The notes under the pieces were generated by a model. The model worked only from the letters and a program-made list of their open reading frames with translations. It was not told the DNA's origin and made no database searches. A stretch of 64,000 bases of DNA from Leucobacter komagatae (GTDB lineage Bacteria > Actinomycetota > Actinomycetes > Actinomycetales > Microbacteriaceae). The position numbers and the translations under genes were made by a program. Positions 35,822 to 44,122 of the stretch are shown here, piece after piece (position 1 is the stretch's first letter; the number at the start of each line of letters is the position of its first letter). The stretch covers positions 124,001 to 188,000 of the forward strand of contig NZ_JXSQ01000003.1 in the NCBI RefSeq assembly GCF_000834055.1, in the 5' to 3' direction.

Positions 35822-36484
35822 ATGTACGACTATTCATTCTGGGATCTCTGGGAAAACATCATTTTCCCCGGCCTCATCGACACGCTCATCATGCTTGCCG
35901 GCTCCGCCATCACTTGCGGGATCGTCGGGTTCATCGTCGCGCTTGTGCTCGTCACCACTGATCCACGAGGGCTGCGACCGAATCGCGCTGTCTACGAGGC
36001 AACGAGCACGATTGTCGGACTCCTGTGGTCGCTACCGTTCATCATTCTTGCGATCTCGATCATCCCGCTCACCCGGTTCGTTGTGGGGACTTCCATCGGG
36101 GTCTGGGCTGCGGTATTCGCGATTACGTTCGCTGGCAGCCCTTTCATCGCCAGGCTCCTCGAATCCGCGTTTAAAGAGGTTAATCCGAGCCTCATTGAGG
36201 CCGCCCGCTCCCTCGGCGCGAGTGACTGGCAGATCACACTCAGAGTGATCGTGCCGGAGGCGGTTCCCGCAATGGTCTCCCAAATGACGCTCGGCGTGAT
36301 TACGCTGCTCGGGTTCACGGCTATTGCCGGCACGATCGGGGCCGGTGGCCTTGGCGCCGTCGCACTCACATACGGCTACCAAAACTTCAATGACCAGGTG
36401 ATGTACGGAACGGCGCTGCTGCTGGTGCTCATAGTCGTGATCATTCAGCTCGCCGGCAACGCGCTTTACCGCAAGATCAAATAA
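35822..36484 (+). CDS. metI: MetI-type ABC transporter permease
   Basis: A 220-residue permease with five or six membrane segments. The EAA loop (EVNPSLIEAARSLGASDWQI) contacts MetN, and the ending ITLLGFTAIAGTIGAGGLGA is characteristic of MetI. ATG 35822 is preferred to the in-frame GTG 35804 because GGGAAG precedes it. Encoded between metN and metQ in the normal order. Confidence 0.9.
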   Translation: MYDYSFWDLWENIIFPGLIDTLIMLAGSAITCGIVGFIVALVLVTTDPRGLRPNRAVYEATSTIVGLLWSLPFIILAISIIPLTRFVVGTSIGVWAAVFAITFAGSPFIARLLESAFKEVNPSLIEAARSLGASDWQITLRVIVPEAVPAMVSQMTLGVITLLGFTAIAGTIGAGGLGAVALTYGYQNFNDQVMYGTALLLVLIVVIIQLAGNALYRKIK

Positions 36485-36525
36485 CACCCAGCTCGGTCAC
36501 GAGCATGACATCAGAAGGACCCCTT

Positions 36526-37368
36526 GTGAAGAAGAATCTACGCGCCATCGCCGCAATCACGGCGGCGCTCGGCCTCGCCGCGTCACTCGCGGCATGCTCC
36601 TCGGATGGGGCCGGCGACGCCGGCGCTGCCGACGAGCAAGACGTTACAGTGCAGGTCGGAATTCTCTCCCGCGAGCAACCCGAAATCGAGTTCCTCGCGA
36701 AGCACCTGAAGGAAGAGGGGATCACGCTCGAATTCAAGAGCTTCGATGACAACATCGCCTTGAACCGTGCCACGGCGGAGGGGAGCCTTGACGCGAACTT
36801 CTTCCAGAACGCAACGTACCTCAAGGCGCAAAACGAGAGCACAGGGCAGAACCTCCAGGCATATGGGGACTGGCTGCAGACGAGCGCAGTGCAGTTTGTC
36901 TCGAGTAAGTACGACTCCATCGACGCGCTCCCTGATGGTGCCTCGATCGGCATTGCGAACGACCAGGCCAACCGCGCGCGCGAGCTCCAGCTCCTCGAGA
37001 GCAACGGACTGATCGAACTTAAGGCCGGCGTCGAGTTGCCGTCCACGCTCGACATCACCGCGAATCCGAAAAACATCAAGTGGGTTGAGGTCGACCCGCG
37101 TAGCCGCGTTGGTGCGTTCCCTGACCTCGACGCAATGACAGCCCCGGCGATCACCGTGTATCTGATGGAGGATCCGTCGGTGAACGCGCTCGCGGAGGAG
37201 ACCCCAGAGGTCTACGAAACCTACGGCGGGGTGCTCTGGGTCGTCGCAGAGGGAACTACGGATCTGCCGTGGCTCGACACCGCGATCGAGTTCATGCAGT
37301 CGGACACCTACAAGGACTGGCTTGCAGACCACTACAAGAACATCAAGAAGACGCCGCAGGCTTCCTAA
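36526..37368 (+). CDS. metQ: MetQ/NlpA-family substrate-binding lipoprotein
   Basis: A 280-residue lipoprotein. Starting from GTG 36526 (AGAAGG 7 nt upstream) gives a clean signal peptide with Cys24 (LAAC). The in-frame ATG 36505 would add seven residues before it. NlpA-type landmarks include SLDANFFQNATYLKAQNEST, GASIGIANDQANRARELQLL and LDAMTAPAITVYLMEDPSVN. It captures the ligand for the MetNI transporter at the cell surface. Confidence 0.9.
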   Translation: MKKNLRAIAAITAALGLAASLAACSSDGAGDAGAADEQDVTVQVGILSREQPEIEFLAKHLKEEGITLEFKSFDDNIALNRATAEGSLDANFFQNATYLKAQNESTGQNLQAYGDWLQTSAVQFVSSKYDSIDALPDGASIGIANDQANRARELQLLESNGLIELKAGVELPSTLDITANPKNIKWVEVDPRSRVGAFPDLDAMTAPAITVYLMEDPSVNALAEETPEVYETYGGVLWVVAEGTTDLPWLDTAIEFMQSDTYKDWLADHYKNIKKTPQAS

Positions 37369-37393
37369 CCTGCACTCACGATAGGAATTCATC

Positions 37394-37768
37394 ATGGTAT
37401 CCGTAGTCGCAACAACCGACCTCCCACTTGAGCGAGTTGACATTCCGCAATTCGTTGATCGTCTTGGGGAGGCTGCACGCATCGGGCTGGGTCTCCCGCC
37501 AGGACTGCGCAGCGTCTATCTTGTGCCCCTCACGAAGGAGTACACGACAGCGAAGGACGGGTTCGAAGCTACGATTGTGCTCTACAGTGCTCCCGGAAAG
37601 ACGCTCGAGCAGAAGCGCGCGGCGATCGCTGACCTGAACAGTGTGGTGCAGTCATACGACTGGGGCGGGGACGCAAAAGTTGTCGTGATCATCAAGGAAC
37701 ATGAGCCAGAAAACGTTGGCGTCAACGGGGTGCTGCGCTGGGACACGCTGAACCAACCGAGCGAATAG
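37394..37768 (+). CDS. Tautomerase-superfamily-like small protein
   Basis: A 124-residue protein. GKTLEQKRAAIADLNSVVQS then AKVVVIIKEHEPENVGVNGV matches the beta-alpha-beta pattern of 4-oxalocrotonate tautomerase/MIF proteins. The catalytic N-terminal proline is not directly after Met (MVSVVATTDLP), so the usual tautomerase chemistry is doubtful. TAGGAATTC lies before ATG 37394. It sits in the met-type transporter operon before an aldo/keto reductase gene. Confidence 0.6.
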   Translation: MVSVVATTDLPLERVDIPQFVDRLGEAARIGLGLPPGLRSVYLVPLTKEYTTAKDGFEATIVLYSAPGKTLEQKRAAIADLNSVVQSYDWGGDAKVVVIIKEHEPENVGVNGVLRWDTLNQPSE

Positions 37769-37837
37769 CACACCAGAGCAACGTAGGCGGGCGGCGGGGA
37801 TTCCCGCCGTCCGCTCCGACGAGGAACGAGGAGAATG

Positions 37838-38833
37838 ATGAAGTACCGCCAGATCGGTCACAGTGGGAAGCAAGCGTCGGCAGTTACGTTCGGTGCCATG
37901 GGCATTGGTGGGGGATTCCGCTACCCGGATGCTGACGACACCACCTCGATCGCCGCAGTGCACGCGGCACTCGATGCGGGAATCACGACGTTCGATACCG
38001 CGCCTGTCTACGGCTTTGGACACAGCGAGGAGGTACTCGGTCGCGCGCTCGCTGGGCGGCGCGATGACGTGGTGATCTCGACGAAGTGCGGCCTCTGGTG
38101 GGGCGATGATGAGGGCACCTACCGCTTCACGTGGGACGGTAACGAAGTGAAGCGTAACCTCAGCCCGCGCACGATCCGCATCGAAGTAGAAGAGAGTCTG
38201 CGTCGGCTCGACACCGACCACATCGATATCTACTACACCCACAATCCCACTGCGCCTCCGTTTGTGACACCCATTGAAGACACGATCGAAGTGCTCACGG
38301 AACTGCGCGACGAGGGCAAGATTCTCGAGATCGGCGCTTCGAACTGCCCGCGCTCCGACGTTGAAGCCTATCTCGCCCGCGATGCGATCCAGATCGTGCA
38401 GCGCAAATTCAGCCTGTTCGACCGTGGAGTGCGCACGGAACTGTTGCCGTTCCTCGAAAAACAGCAGCTCTCGCTCCACGCCTACTCGCCGCTTGGCAAC
38501 GGGCTGCTTGGTGGTGGGTTCACAGTCGAAAGCGGAGCAGCGCCGGCAGGTTCGCGCGATACCGATCCACTCTTTGGCGAACACTTCGAGCGCTCTCTCG
38601 CGTTCGTTGACGGAGTGCGCGGTATCGCGAATGAGCTCGGCTCGACAGTTCCTGCGCTCTCAATCGCCTATCTGCTTGCCGTGTCAGAACGGGTCAACGT
38701 GATCACGGGTATTCGGAAGCCTTCGCACATCGCCGACGCGGTCTCTGGCGCTCAACTCGAGCTGCCTGAGGGCACCGTTGCTCGGCTCGATGCCCTCGCT
38801 GATGCTTTCGACGCCAGCATTGAGGCAGCCTAA
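37838..38833 (+). CDS. Aldo/keto reductase
   Basis: A 331-residue TIM-barrel NAD(P)H oxidoreductase. DTAPVYGFGHSEEVLGRAL contains the catalytic Asp and Tyr, VISTKCGLWWG the Lys, and YYTHNPTAPP the His region. AVSERVNVITGIRKPSHIAD is the cofactor-binding end. ATG 37838 is used since GAGGAG is too close to the in-frame ATG 37835. It sits in the operon between the tautomerase-like gene and the M20 gene, so the substrate is probably derived from the imported compound. Confidence 0.88.
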   Translation: MKYRQIGHSGKQASAVTFGAMGIGGGFRYPDADDTTSIAAVHAALDAGITTFDTAPVYGFGHSEEVLGRALAGRRDDVVISTKCGLWWGDDEGTYRFTWDGNEVKRNLSPRTIRIEVEESLRRLDTDHIDIYYTHNPTAPPFVTPIEDTIEVLTELRDEGKILEIGASNCPRSDVEAYLARDAIQIVQRKFSLFDRGVRTELLPFLEKQQLSLHAYSPLGNGLLGGGFTVESGAAPAGSRDTDPLFGEHFERSLAFVDGVRGIANELGSTVPALSIAYLLAVSERVNVITGIRKPSHIADAVSGAQLELPEGTVARLDALADAFDASIEAA

Positions 38834-38834
38834 C

Positions 38835-40049
38835 GTGTCCGCCCCAACGCTGCGTGAGGCCTGGACGGCGGATCGCCTCGATACTGCGGTGCGAGACTAC
38901 ATCCACTTTCATCGCCATCCCGAACTGTCCGGCCAAGAGGAACGAACGGCGGCGGCGATCCGTGAGCGGCTCGTCGCGCTCGGGCTCGAGGTGCACGACG
39001 TCGGAACGCACGGTGTGGTGGGAGTGCTCCGAAACGGCGACGGCCCCGTCGTTGCCTACCGGGCAGATATAGACGGACTGCCGATCAGCGAGGACACAGG
39101 CCTTGACTACGCGAGCACGGACACTGCCGTACTCGACGGAACACAGGTTCCTACTATGCACGCCTGTGGGCACGATACTCACATCGCGGTCGCCCTCGCC
39201 CTCCTCGGGGCGCTTGCGGAATCACCAGCAGCGTGGTCCGGCACGGTTGTCTGGATCTTCCAACCCGCGGAGGAGACAGCAGCTGGTGCAGCAGGCATGA
39301 TCGCGGACGGGCTCTGGGATCGTGTGCCGCGTCCGACGGTGGTACTCGGCCAGCACGTCACGGCGATCGCCGCCGGGCAGGTGAGCATTGGCGCGGGCAA
39401 CATCATGAATCTGGGCGATTCTTGGCGGATCACGATCCGCGGTCGAGGTGCGCACGGTGCGAAGCCGCAGGACTCCATTGACCCGATTGTGATCGCTGCG
39501 CACACTATTGTGCGGCTGCAGACGATTGTCTCGCGTGAGACCGATCCGGCTCATCCTGTTGTGGTCACGGTCGGTCAGATACACGCTGGGCTCAAGGAAA
39601 ACATCATCCCAGACGAAGCCGTCTTTGCGCTCAACGTGCGAACTCCAGACACTGTTGTGCGTGAGCGCGTACTCGATGCGGTGCGCCGCATCGTTGACGC
39701 CGAAGCGGCAGCCGGGGGCGCTGAGCCACCACGCTTCGAGAGCATTAGTCACTTCCCCCGTTGCTACAACGACCCTGAACACGCTGAGGTCGCTGCGCTT
39801 GCGCTCGACGAAGAATTCGGCGGTGCATCGGTGAGCAGGTCGCTTCGCGCGACCGGGAGCGAAGACGTCGGCGCTCTCGCCGACGCGATCGGCGTTCCGC
39901 TGGTGTTCTGGATGTTTGGTGCGTACGCTCCGGGCCGCGAGACGATGCCTGCGAACCACAGCCCGCACTTCGCGCCTGACGGGCGTGAAGCTGTTGATAC
40001 TGGGGCGCGGGCTGGGCTGGCCGTACTCGGACGGTTCCTCGCAACCTGA
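38835..40049 (+). CDS. M20-family amidohydrolase
   Basis: A 404-residue zinc peptidase/amidohydrolase. Metal-site motifs are YRADIDGLPISE, MHACGHDTHIAVAL and IFQPAEETAAGA, with MPANHSPHFAPDG supplying the last His ligand. Enzymes of this type remove N-acyl groups from amino acids (hippurate hydrolase/N-acyl aminoacylase type). GTG 38835 follows the aldo/keto reductase stop by one base with GAGGCAG upstream. Together with MetNIQ it suggests import and deacylation of an N-acyl (perhaps sulfur) amino acid. Confidence 0.88.
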   Translation: MSAPTLREAWTADRLDTAVRDYIHFHRHPELSGQEERTAAAIRERLVALGLEVHDVGTHGVVGVLRNGDGPVVAYRADIDGLPISEDTGLDYASTDTAVLDGTQVPTMHACGHDTHIAVALALLGALAESPAAWSGTVVWIFQPAEETAAGAAGMIADGLWDRVPRPTVVLGQHVTAIAAGQVSIGAGNIMNLGDSWRITIRGRGAHGAKPQDSIDPIVIAAHTIVRLQTIVSRETDPAHPVVVTVGQIHAGLKENIIPDEAVFALNVRTPDTVVRERVLDAVRRIVDAEAAAGGAEPPRFESISHFPRCYNDPEHAEVAALALDEEFGGASVSRSLRATGSEDVGALADAIGVPLVFWMFGAYAPGRETMPANHSPHFAPDGREAVDTGARAGLAVLGRFLAT

Positions 40050-40058
40050 CTGTGGGCG

Positions 40059-40097
40059 TTCAAGCTCGTGGCGGCGTTCTCTCGCCACGAGCTTGAA
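40059..40097. terminator. Hairpin terminator of the met-type operon
   Basis: TTCAAGCTCGTGGCG (40059-40073) and its exact complement (40083-40097) give a 15-bp stem with a 9-nt loop, 9 nt past the amidohydrolase stop and upstream of the convergent yiaA-type gene end. Confidence 0.75.
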
Positions 40098-40150
40098 GGC
40101 CTGGCGGCGCGCGTTTGCGGCGCCTGCTGGTACCAGCGACGGGGGCCAGC

Positions 40151-40654
40151 TCAAATACTGCTTTGCGTCTCCCGCTGCGCCGTCTGGCGGCGCGCGTCAG
40201 CGGTGTCGGGCCCGTAAAACTCCGGGTGCTGCGCTTTATACGCGATGAGGTCGCGCACGTTCTTCTGCACAACGACGACAGCGAACACGGCCATCGCGAA
40301 GGTCATGCCGTACAGGCCGTTTTCGCTTGGCAGCAGTGGGCTATTCCAGAGCCCCCACGCGAGCATTCCGAGGCTGATGCCGAGGCCGAGCCACGAGACT
40401 CCGAGATAGATCGAGGTCACCGGCACTCCCTCGTGGCGATCGCGCACCGACTTTTGTAGCCCGACCGCGCTGACGAGGCCGAAGAAGAAGGAGCCAAGGA
40501 AGAAGCCCTTCTCGAAGGGATCCATGTCGGCGCGCCAGAGGCTGACGAAGTAGACGATCACCGAGAGTGCGAGTGCGGCCCAGGCCGCCCCAACGAAGGC
40601 TCCTGTTGGCTTGCCGAATTGTTCGCGGCGGTTGGGTGTTGCCTCTTGATCCAT
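40151..40654 (-). CDS. YiaA/YiaB-family inner membrane protein
   Basis: A 167-residue protein with two repeats of a two-helix unit (GAFVGAAWAALALSVIVYFV..MDPFEKGFF, LGVSWLGLGISLGMLAWGLW..ENGLYGMTF), each followed by a QK(S/N)VRD motif. This is the YiaAB pattern. The role is unknown, with stress or membrane-related functions proposed for the family. ATG 40654 has an AAAGGAG-type site upstream. Monocistronic. Confidence 0.83.
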   Translation of the reverse strand: MDQEATPNRREQFGKPTGAFVGAAWAALALSVIVYFVSLWRADMDPFEKGFFLGSFFFGLVSAVGLQKSVRDRHEGVPVTSIYLGVSWLGLGISLGMLAWGLWNSPLLPSENGLYGMTFAMAVFAVVVVQKNVRDLIAYKAQHPEFYGPDTADARRQTAQRETQSSI

Positions 40655-40765
40655 GGTGATGCTCCTTTGCGTGAGATTAGGGAAACCGTAGCGAACACCA
40701 TATGTACGCGGAGGAACATATGGGCGGACGGCGGTCCTGTGCCAAGGGCTTGCTACGCTGACGGG

Positions 40766-41296
40766 GTGCCATCACCTCAGCATTCAAAACGCCAGCAGAT
40801 CTGCCTGCGGCGTGACGATCACAGCCCCCGCAGTGTGGTGCTACTCATCGAGACGCCCGTTGCCGCGCCGGCGGAACGCTGCTTTGAACTCAGCCTCTCG
40901 ATCGACGCGCACTCGCTGTCGATGCACGACTCCCGTGAGCGCGCAGTCGCGGGAGTCACCTCCGGCGTCATCGGGGAGGGGGAAGAGGTCACCTGGAGTG
41001 CGCGACACTTCGGGATTCGCTTCCGGATGACGTCTCGAATCGTGGCCTTCGCTCCACCCACAAGCTTTGTTGACGCGCAGACCCGCGGTCCATTCGCCCA
41101 CTGGTGGCACGAGCACGAATTTGTGGAGACGACCGAGGGCACCCTCATGATCGACCGGATCTCGTTTGCCTCACCGTGTGGTTTCATCGGGCGAGCGGTG
41201 GATCGGTGGATCCTGGCGCGCTACATGGCGAACCTCATCACCCGCCGCAACGACTGGCTCGTCGAAGAGCTGGAGTCCGAATCCGCTGGTGCATAA
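40766..41296 (+). CDS. SRPBCC-fold (polyketide cyclase/dehydrase-like) protein
   Basis: A 176-residue START-like ligand-binding protein. IETPVAAPAERCFELSLSID opens the fold, and GVIGEGEEVTWSARHFGIRF, FVDAQTRGPFAHWWHEHEFV and PCGFIGRAVDRWILARYMAN follow in the usual order. GTG 40766 is fixed by TACGCT at 40754-40759, 6 nt upstream; the longer reading lacks a start signal. The ligand is unknown. Often annotated as a cell-division inhibitor-like SRPBCC protein. Confidence 0.78.
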   Translation: MPSPQHSKRQQICLRRDDHSPRSVVLLIETPVAAPAERCFELSLSIDAHSLSMHDSRERAVAGVTSGVIGEGEEVTWSARHFGIRFRMTSRIVAFAPPTSFVDAQTRGPFAHWWHEHEFVETTEGTLMIDRISFASPCGFIGRAVDRWILARYMANLITRRNDWLVEELESESAGA

Positions 41297-41424
41297 ACCG
41301 GCCGTTACGGAATGCGCGTGTTCCCTGGGACCCCGTCGAAGCGCTGGACACAAGTCGGCGCGACCCACCCGCGGCAGTCCCGCCTGCAAGGGGGCCGCTG
41401 GCCGCGGAGGCTGCCCCGCACGGG

Positions 41425-41709
41425 CTACGCGGCCGGCAGGTCTTTCGCTTCAGCGACGAGTGCGCGAAGCAGCGCATTGACCTGATCAATGTCGTAACCC
41501 GACCGCCAGCGGCGCTGCGTCAGCGCTGCGTTGGTGACGAGCGCTTCAAGTTCGCTTCCGTCCGCGCCGGAGTTCAGCAGCGCGACCACCTCATCGAGGA
41601 GCAGGTCGATGGCATCCATGTCGTAGACCGGCCGAAAACTCGAGACCGTGAACTTATATGCCACAACCCGCATGGCGAGGTCGGTGCGCAGAGTGTTTGT
41701 CTGAGTCAC
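41425..41709 (-). CDS. Short DivIVA-like protein
   Basis: A 94-residue protein with two short units that resemble the DivIVA/Wag31 pattern F..V..GYD..eVD..L: FRPVYDMDAIDLLLDEVVAL and SGYDIDQVNALLRALVAEAK. It has no long coiled coil, unlike polar-growth Wag31. GTG 41709 has CCGGAGG upstream. Function is unknown; a link to the cell pole would be inference from the motif alone. Confidence 0.6.
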   Translation of the reverse strand: MTQTNTLRTDLAMRVVAYKFTVSSFRPVYDMDAIDLLLDEVVALLNSGADGSELEALVTNAALTQRRWRSGYDIDQVNALLRALVAEAKDLPAA

Positions 41710-41730
41710 ATTGAACCTCCGGTTGGCGGA

Positions 41731-41753
41731 GCTGGCCGCAGCCTGCGGCCAGC
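41731..41753 (-). terminator. Hairpin after the surface-protein gene
   Basis: GCTGGCCGCA and TGCGGCCAGC form a 10-bp perfect stem with loop GCC, about 40 nt downstream of the minus-strand surface-protein stop and just before the DivIVA-like start. Confidence 0.55.
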
Positions 41754-41794
41754 CCAGCTGCCCCGCGTGCTTCGGTCCGGTTGGGGTGCTTGAA

Positions 41795-43150
41795 CTATGG
41801 TCTGCGCGCCCGGATAATGCGGGGCACTGCAAGGGCCACAGATCCCGCGAGGAGGAGTGCAGCAGCCGCCAGGGTGGGCGTACTCAGTGAGCTTGGCTCC
41901 GCTCCGGACGCGGCAAGGTGCGTGTGCGGCTTGGCTGGGGTGGTGGGGAGCGGCTGCTCCGGTCCATCGCCGCCTGGATCCACAACCGCCGGCTGCTGCA
42001 CAGTGAGGGTCGCGGGAGCTGTCGCGTGCGTCTCCCCGTATGCGTCATTCGTCCACACCGCGCGCACCTGGAGCCCGGACAGGCTCGCAGGTGCAGACGG
42101 AATGGCAAGCGACGCATCGTTTGCGGAGGCACCCGACACTGCTGTGCCGACCTCCGCGGGGGCCCAAGCATCAGCCTCGCTGGCGCGCGTCTCCCACTGC
42201 ACTGCATTCACGCCGGTGTCGGAGGTTGCTGTCGAATGGAACGCGGCGTCGGCGCCAGCGGTGACCGTCAGCGAGGTCGGATCGGTTGCGCCGAGGTTTG
42301 CGGTCTCCGGGTCGACGGTAGGTTCTACACCCGCTCCGCTGAGCACTCGGTAGGGATCCTGCACCATCGCGACCGCATTCATCGTCGTAAAGATTGGCAC
42401 GAAGGAACCTGTGTATGCCGCAACCGCCGGAGGAGTGAAGGTGACGTCGGCAGACCCCGAGTCCCCGGGGGCCAGTTCGAAGTAGGTCTCGGTTCCGGGC
42501 GCGAGCGTAAACTCCGGGCTGAGCGGGAGCGCGAACTTCAGATCGATCGCGAGTCGCCCGTCCGCTCGGGAGTTGGTGAAGGTCACGGTCTTGGTGAGGC
42601 TCTCACCGATCGGAACGTCCCCGAAGTCCACGGGGGTCACCTCGATGCCATTCCCGTGATAGTTGTAGGCCGTCTGATGGGGTGTCCACTCGCCGGGGGT
42701 CACTGGCTCGCCCGCCTCGGTTGCGGCGGTGCCCTCAAAAGTGATGCTCGTGAACGACGAGGGCAGCGCGGTGGTCGGGGAGAGCGTTGCGGTGAGCAGG
42801 CAGGTGTCACCGGGCTGCATGAGCGTGACCGAATCCGGTTCGCAACTGCCCGACGGGGTGACGATGAACCCTGGTGAAGTCGGGATGCTCGTCGTGAACC
42901 GGAACAGCATCCGTTCGTTTGCGGTGATGACGGTTTCGGAGATCGCCGTCTCGCCAACGAAAGCGGTGAGGGCCTGGTCTCCGGCGCTCACGGAGAACGG
43001 GGGAGCTGCCGCTGTCGCCGGGCTTGGGAGCAGCACGGCCGTCGGGAGGAGAAAGCAGGTTGCTGCCAGCAGGAGTGAGCCTCTGCTAGCGGCAACGCGA
43101 GTGCGTCGTGTGCGGAACCGAAGTGGGCTCTGGAGCGGGGAGGTCGACAT
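41795..43150 (-). CDS. Secreted cell-surface protein with probable class E sortase signal
   Basis: A 451-residue exported protein. The N-terminus has twin basic patches and a signal peptide ending PSPATAAAPPFS. The middle contains an Ig-like/choice-of-anchor module (ITFEGTAATEAG, VDFGDVPIGESLTKTVTFTN, ADVTFTPPAVAAYTGSFVP) and then an Ig-like domain (PTSLTVTAGADAAFHSTATS). The C-terminus reads LAASGAEP, a hydrophobic helix, then RIIRARRP, resembling the LAxTG sorting signals of actinobacterial class E sortases. No sortase gene is in the window. It sits next to the phnA remnant and has no operon partner. Confidence 0.78.
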   Translation of the reverse strand: MSTSPLQSPLRFRTRRTRVAASRGSLLLAATCFLLPTAVLLPSPATAAAPPFSVSAGDQALTAFVGETAISETVITANERMLFRFTTSIPTSPGFIVTPSGSCEPDSVTLMQPGDTCLLTATLSPTTALPSSFTSITFEGTAATEAGEPVTPGEWTPHQTAYNYHGNGIEVTPVDFGDVPIGESLTKTVTFTNSRADGRLAIDLKFALPLSPEFTLAPGTETYFELAPGDSGSADVTFTPPAVAAYTGSFVPIFTTMNAVAMVQDPYRVLSGAGVEPTVDPETANLGATDPTSLTVTAGADAAFHSTATSDTGVNAVQWETRASEADAWAPAEVGTAVSGASANDASLAIPSAPASLSGLQVRAVWTNDAYGETHATAPATLTVQQPAVVDPGGDGPEQPLPTTPAKPHTHLAASGAEPSSLSTPTLAAAALLLAGSVALAVPRIIRARRP

Positions 43151-43288
43151 GCTTGTTCCAATCGATACGAGATACGCAAGATTGCTAACTTCAGTATGCG
43201 ACGCCTGGAGTTTATATGCGAAAACCCTGAGGCTTCCTACATCTTCATCACCGCAAAGTTGTGACTTTCCTATTAGAAGAGATGAACC

Positions 43289-43470
43289 GGCCGCCCCGCG
43301 CCTCCTGGCACCGGCCGGATCGACATCCAACTGGTGGTCGAAGAACGGAGCATCACGAGCGAGCAGGCCGTCGGCGAGTGCGCAGCGGAGCTGCCGCCAT
43401 GGACAGAGCGCGCGAGCGAGTTCAGCTGAGCGGCTGGGGCGCTGATGACCTGTCAGATGTGGGGAGTGCG
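43289..43470 (+). pseudogene. Decayed copy of the phnA promoter and 5' coding region
   Basis: It aligns with 53771-53965, the region from upstream of intact phnA through about its first 40 codons. The best block is 43321-43424 (matching 53815-53918), at about 88% identity by hand count. The start codon is ACG instead of ATG (43354), the cysteine pair C-P-E-C is destroyed, and an indel shifts the frame. The left end contains GGCCGCCCCG, which in the intact locus is part of the terminator arm before phnA. Same orientation as phnA, 10.5 kb away. Confidence 0.8.
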
Positions 43471-44090
43471 ACGGGGTCCAACTGCTTGATCGAGCGCAGC
43501 TCGCTCGCCCAAAACTTCGCGACCGAGTTGCGGCGGCGCGAGTCGTCGCGGAGCACATCGGCGACGCCGAGTCCGCGTGACAGGTCGAGCGTTGTCTGAA
43601 TCATCCGGTGCGTGCGGAGGTCGCTCGTGTCTGCGTTCAGTGCTGCGACGACCCTGTCGTAGACGGCGCGGGCAAGGCGGTCACCGTGCAACTGGAGCTG
43701 CTCGCTGAACTCAGGATCGCCAATGGCAGCCGTCCACATTTGCAGTGCCGCCTTGAAGTGATCGGACGCGTAATAGTGGAGCACCTGCTCGGCGATGTAG
43801 TCGAAGCGATCGACGCCAGCTGGCACCTCGGAATTGATCGAGAACTCGCTCGTGTTTCTGCTCTCGTACATGTACTCGAGCACCCCGCGCATCAGCGCTT
43901 CCTTCGTGGGGAAGTGGTGCTGGATTGCGCCTCGACTCACACCACTCTCGACAGCAACGACCGTGGTCGTCGTGGCGTTCCAACCGACGCGGGCGAGCGC
44001 CCGCAGCGTGGTCTCGAGAATGAGGTCGCGAGTGTCTCGGCTGCGGTCTTGCTGCGGGGCACGCGCGTTCTCAGTCAGGGTCATGGCCAT
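43422..44090 (-). CDS. TetR-family transcriptional regulator
   Basis: A 222-residue regulator. DLILETTLRALARVGWNATT followed by VVAVESGVSRGAIQHHFPTKEAL is the TetR helix-turn-helix. The ligand domain begins near residue 65. The last 15-18 residues (PVALPTSDRSSAPQPLS) are encoded inside the phnA remnant, so the natural C-terminus has probably been replaced. It lies last in the minus-strand arm of the terpene-type cluster and is the likely regulator of both arms, comparable to AtuR. Confidence 0.87.
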   Translation of the reverse strand: MAMTLTENARAPQQDRSRDTRDLILETTLRALARVGWNATTTTVVAVESGVSRGAIQHHFPTKEALMRGVLEYMYESRNTSEFSINSEVPAGVDRFDYIAEQVLHYYASDHFKAALQMWTAAIGDPEFSEQLQLHGDRLARAVYDRVVAALNADTSDLRTHRMIQTTLDLSRGLGVADVLRDDSRRRNSVAKFWASELRSIKQLDPVALPTSDRSSAPQPLS

Positions 44091-44122
44091 TCAGTCGGGG
44101 TGTACGGAAGGGTGCTGCACTG

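Noticed and set aside
41104..41793. 229-residue plus-strand ORF spanning the DivIVA-like gene
   Set aside because: It runs antisense to a better-supported gene with a good ribosome binding site and shows no motifs.
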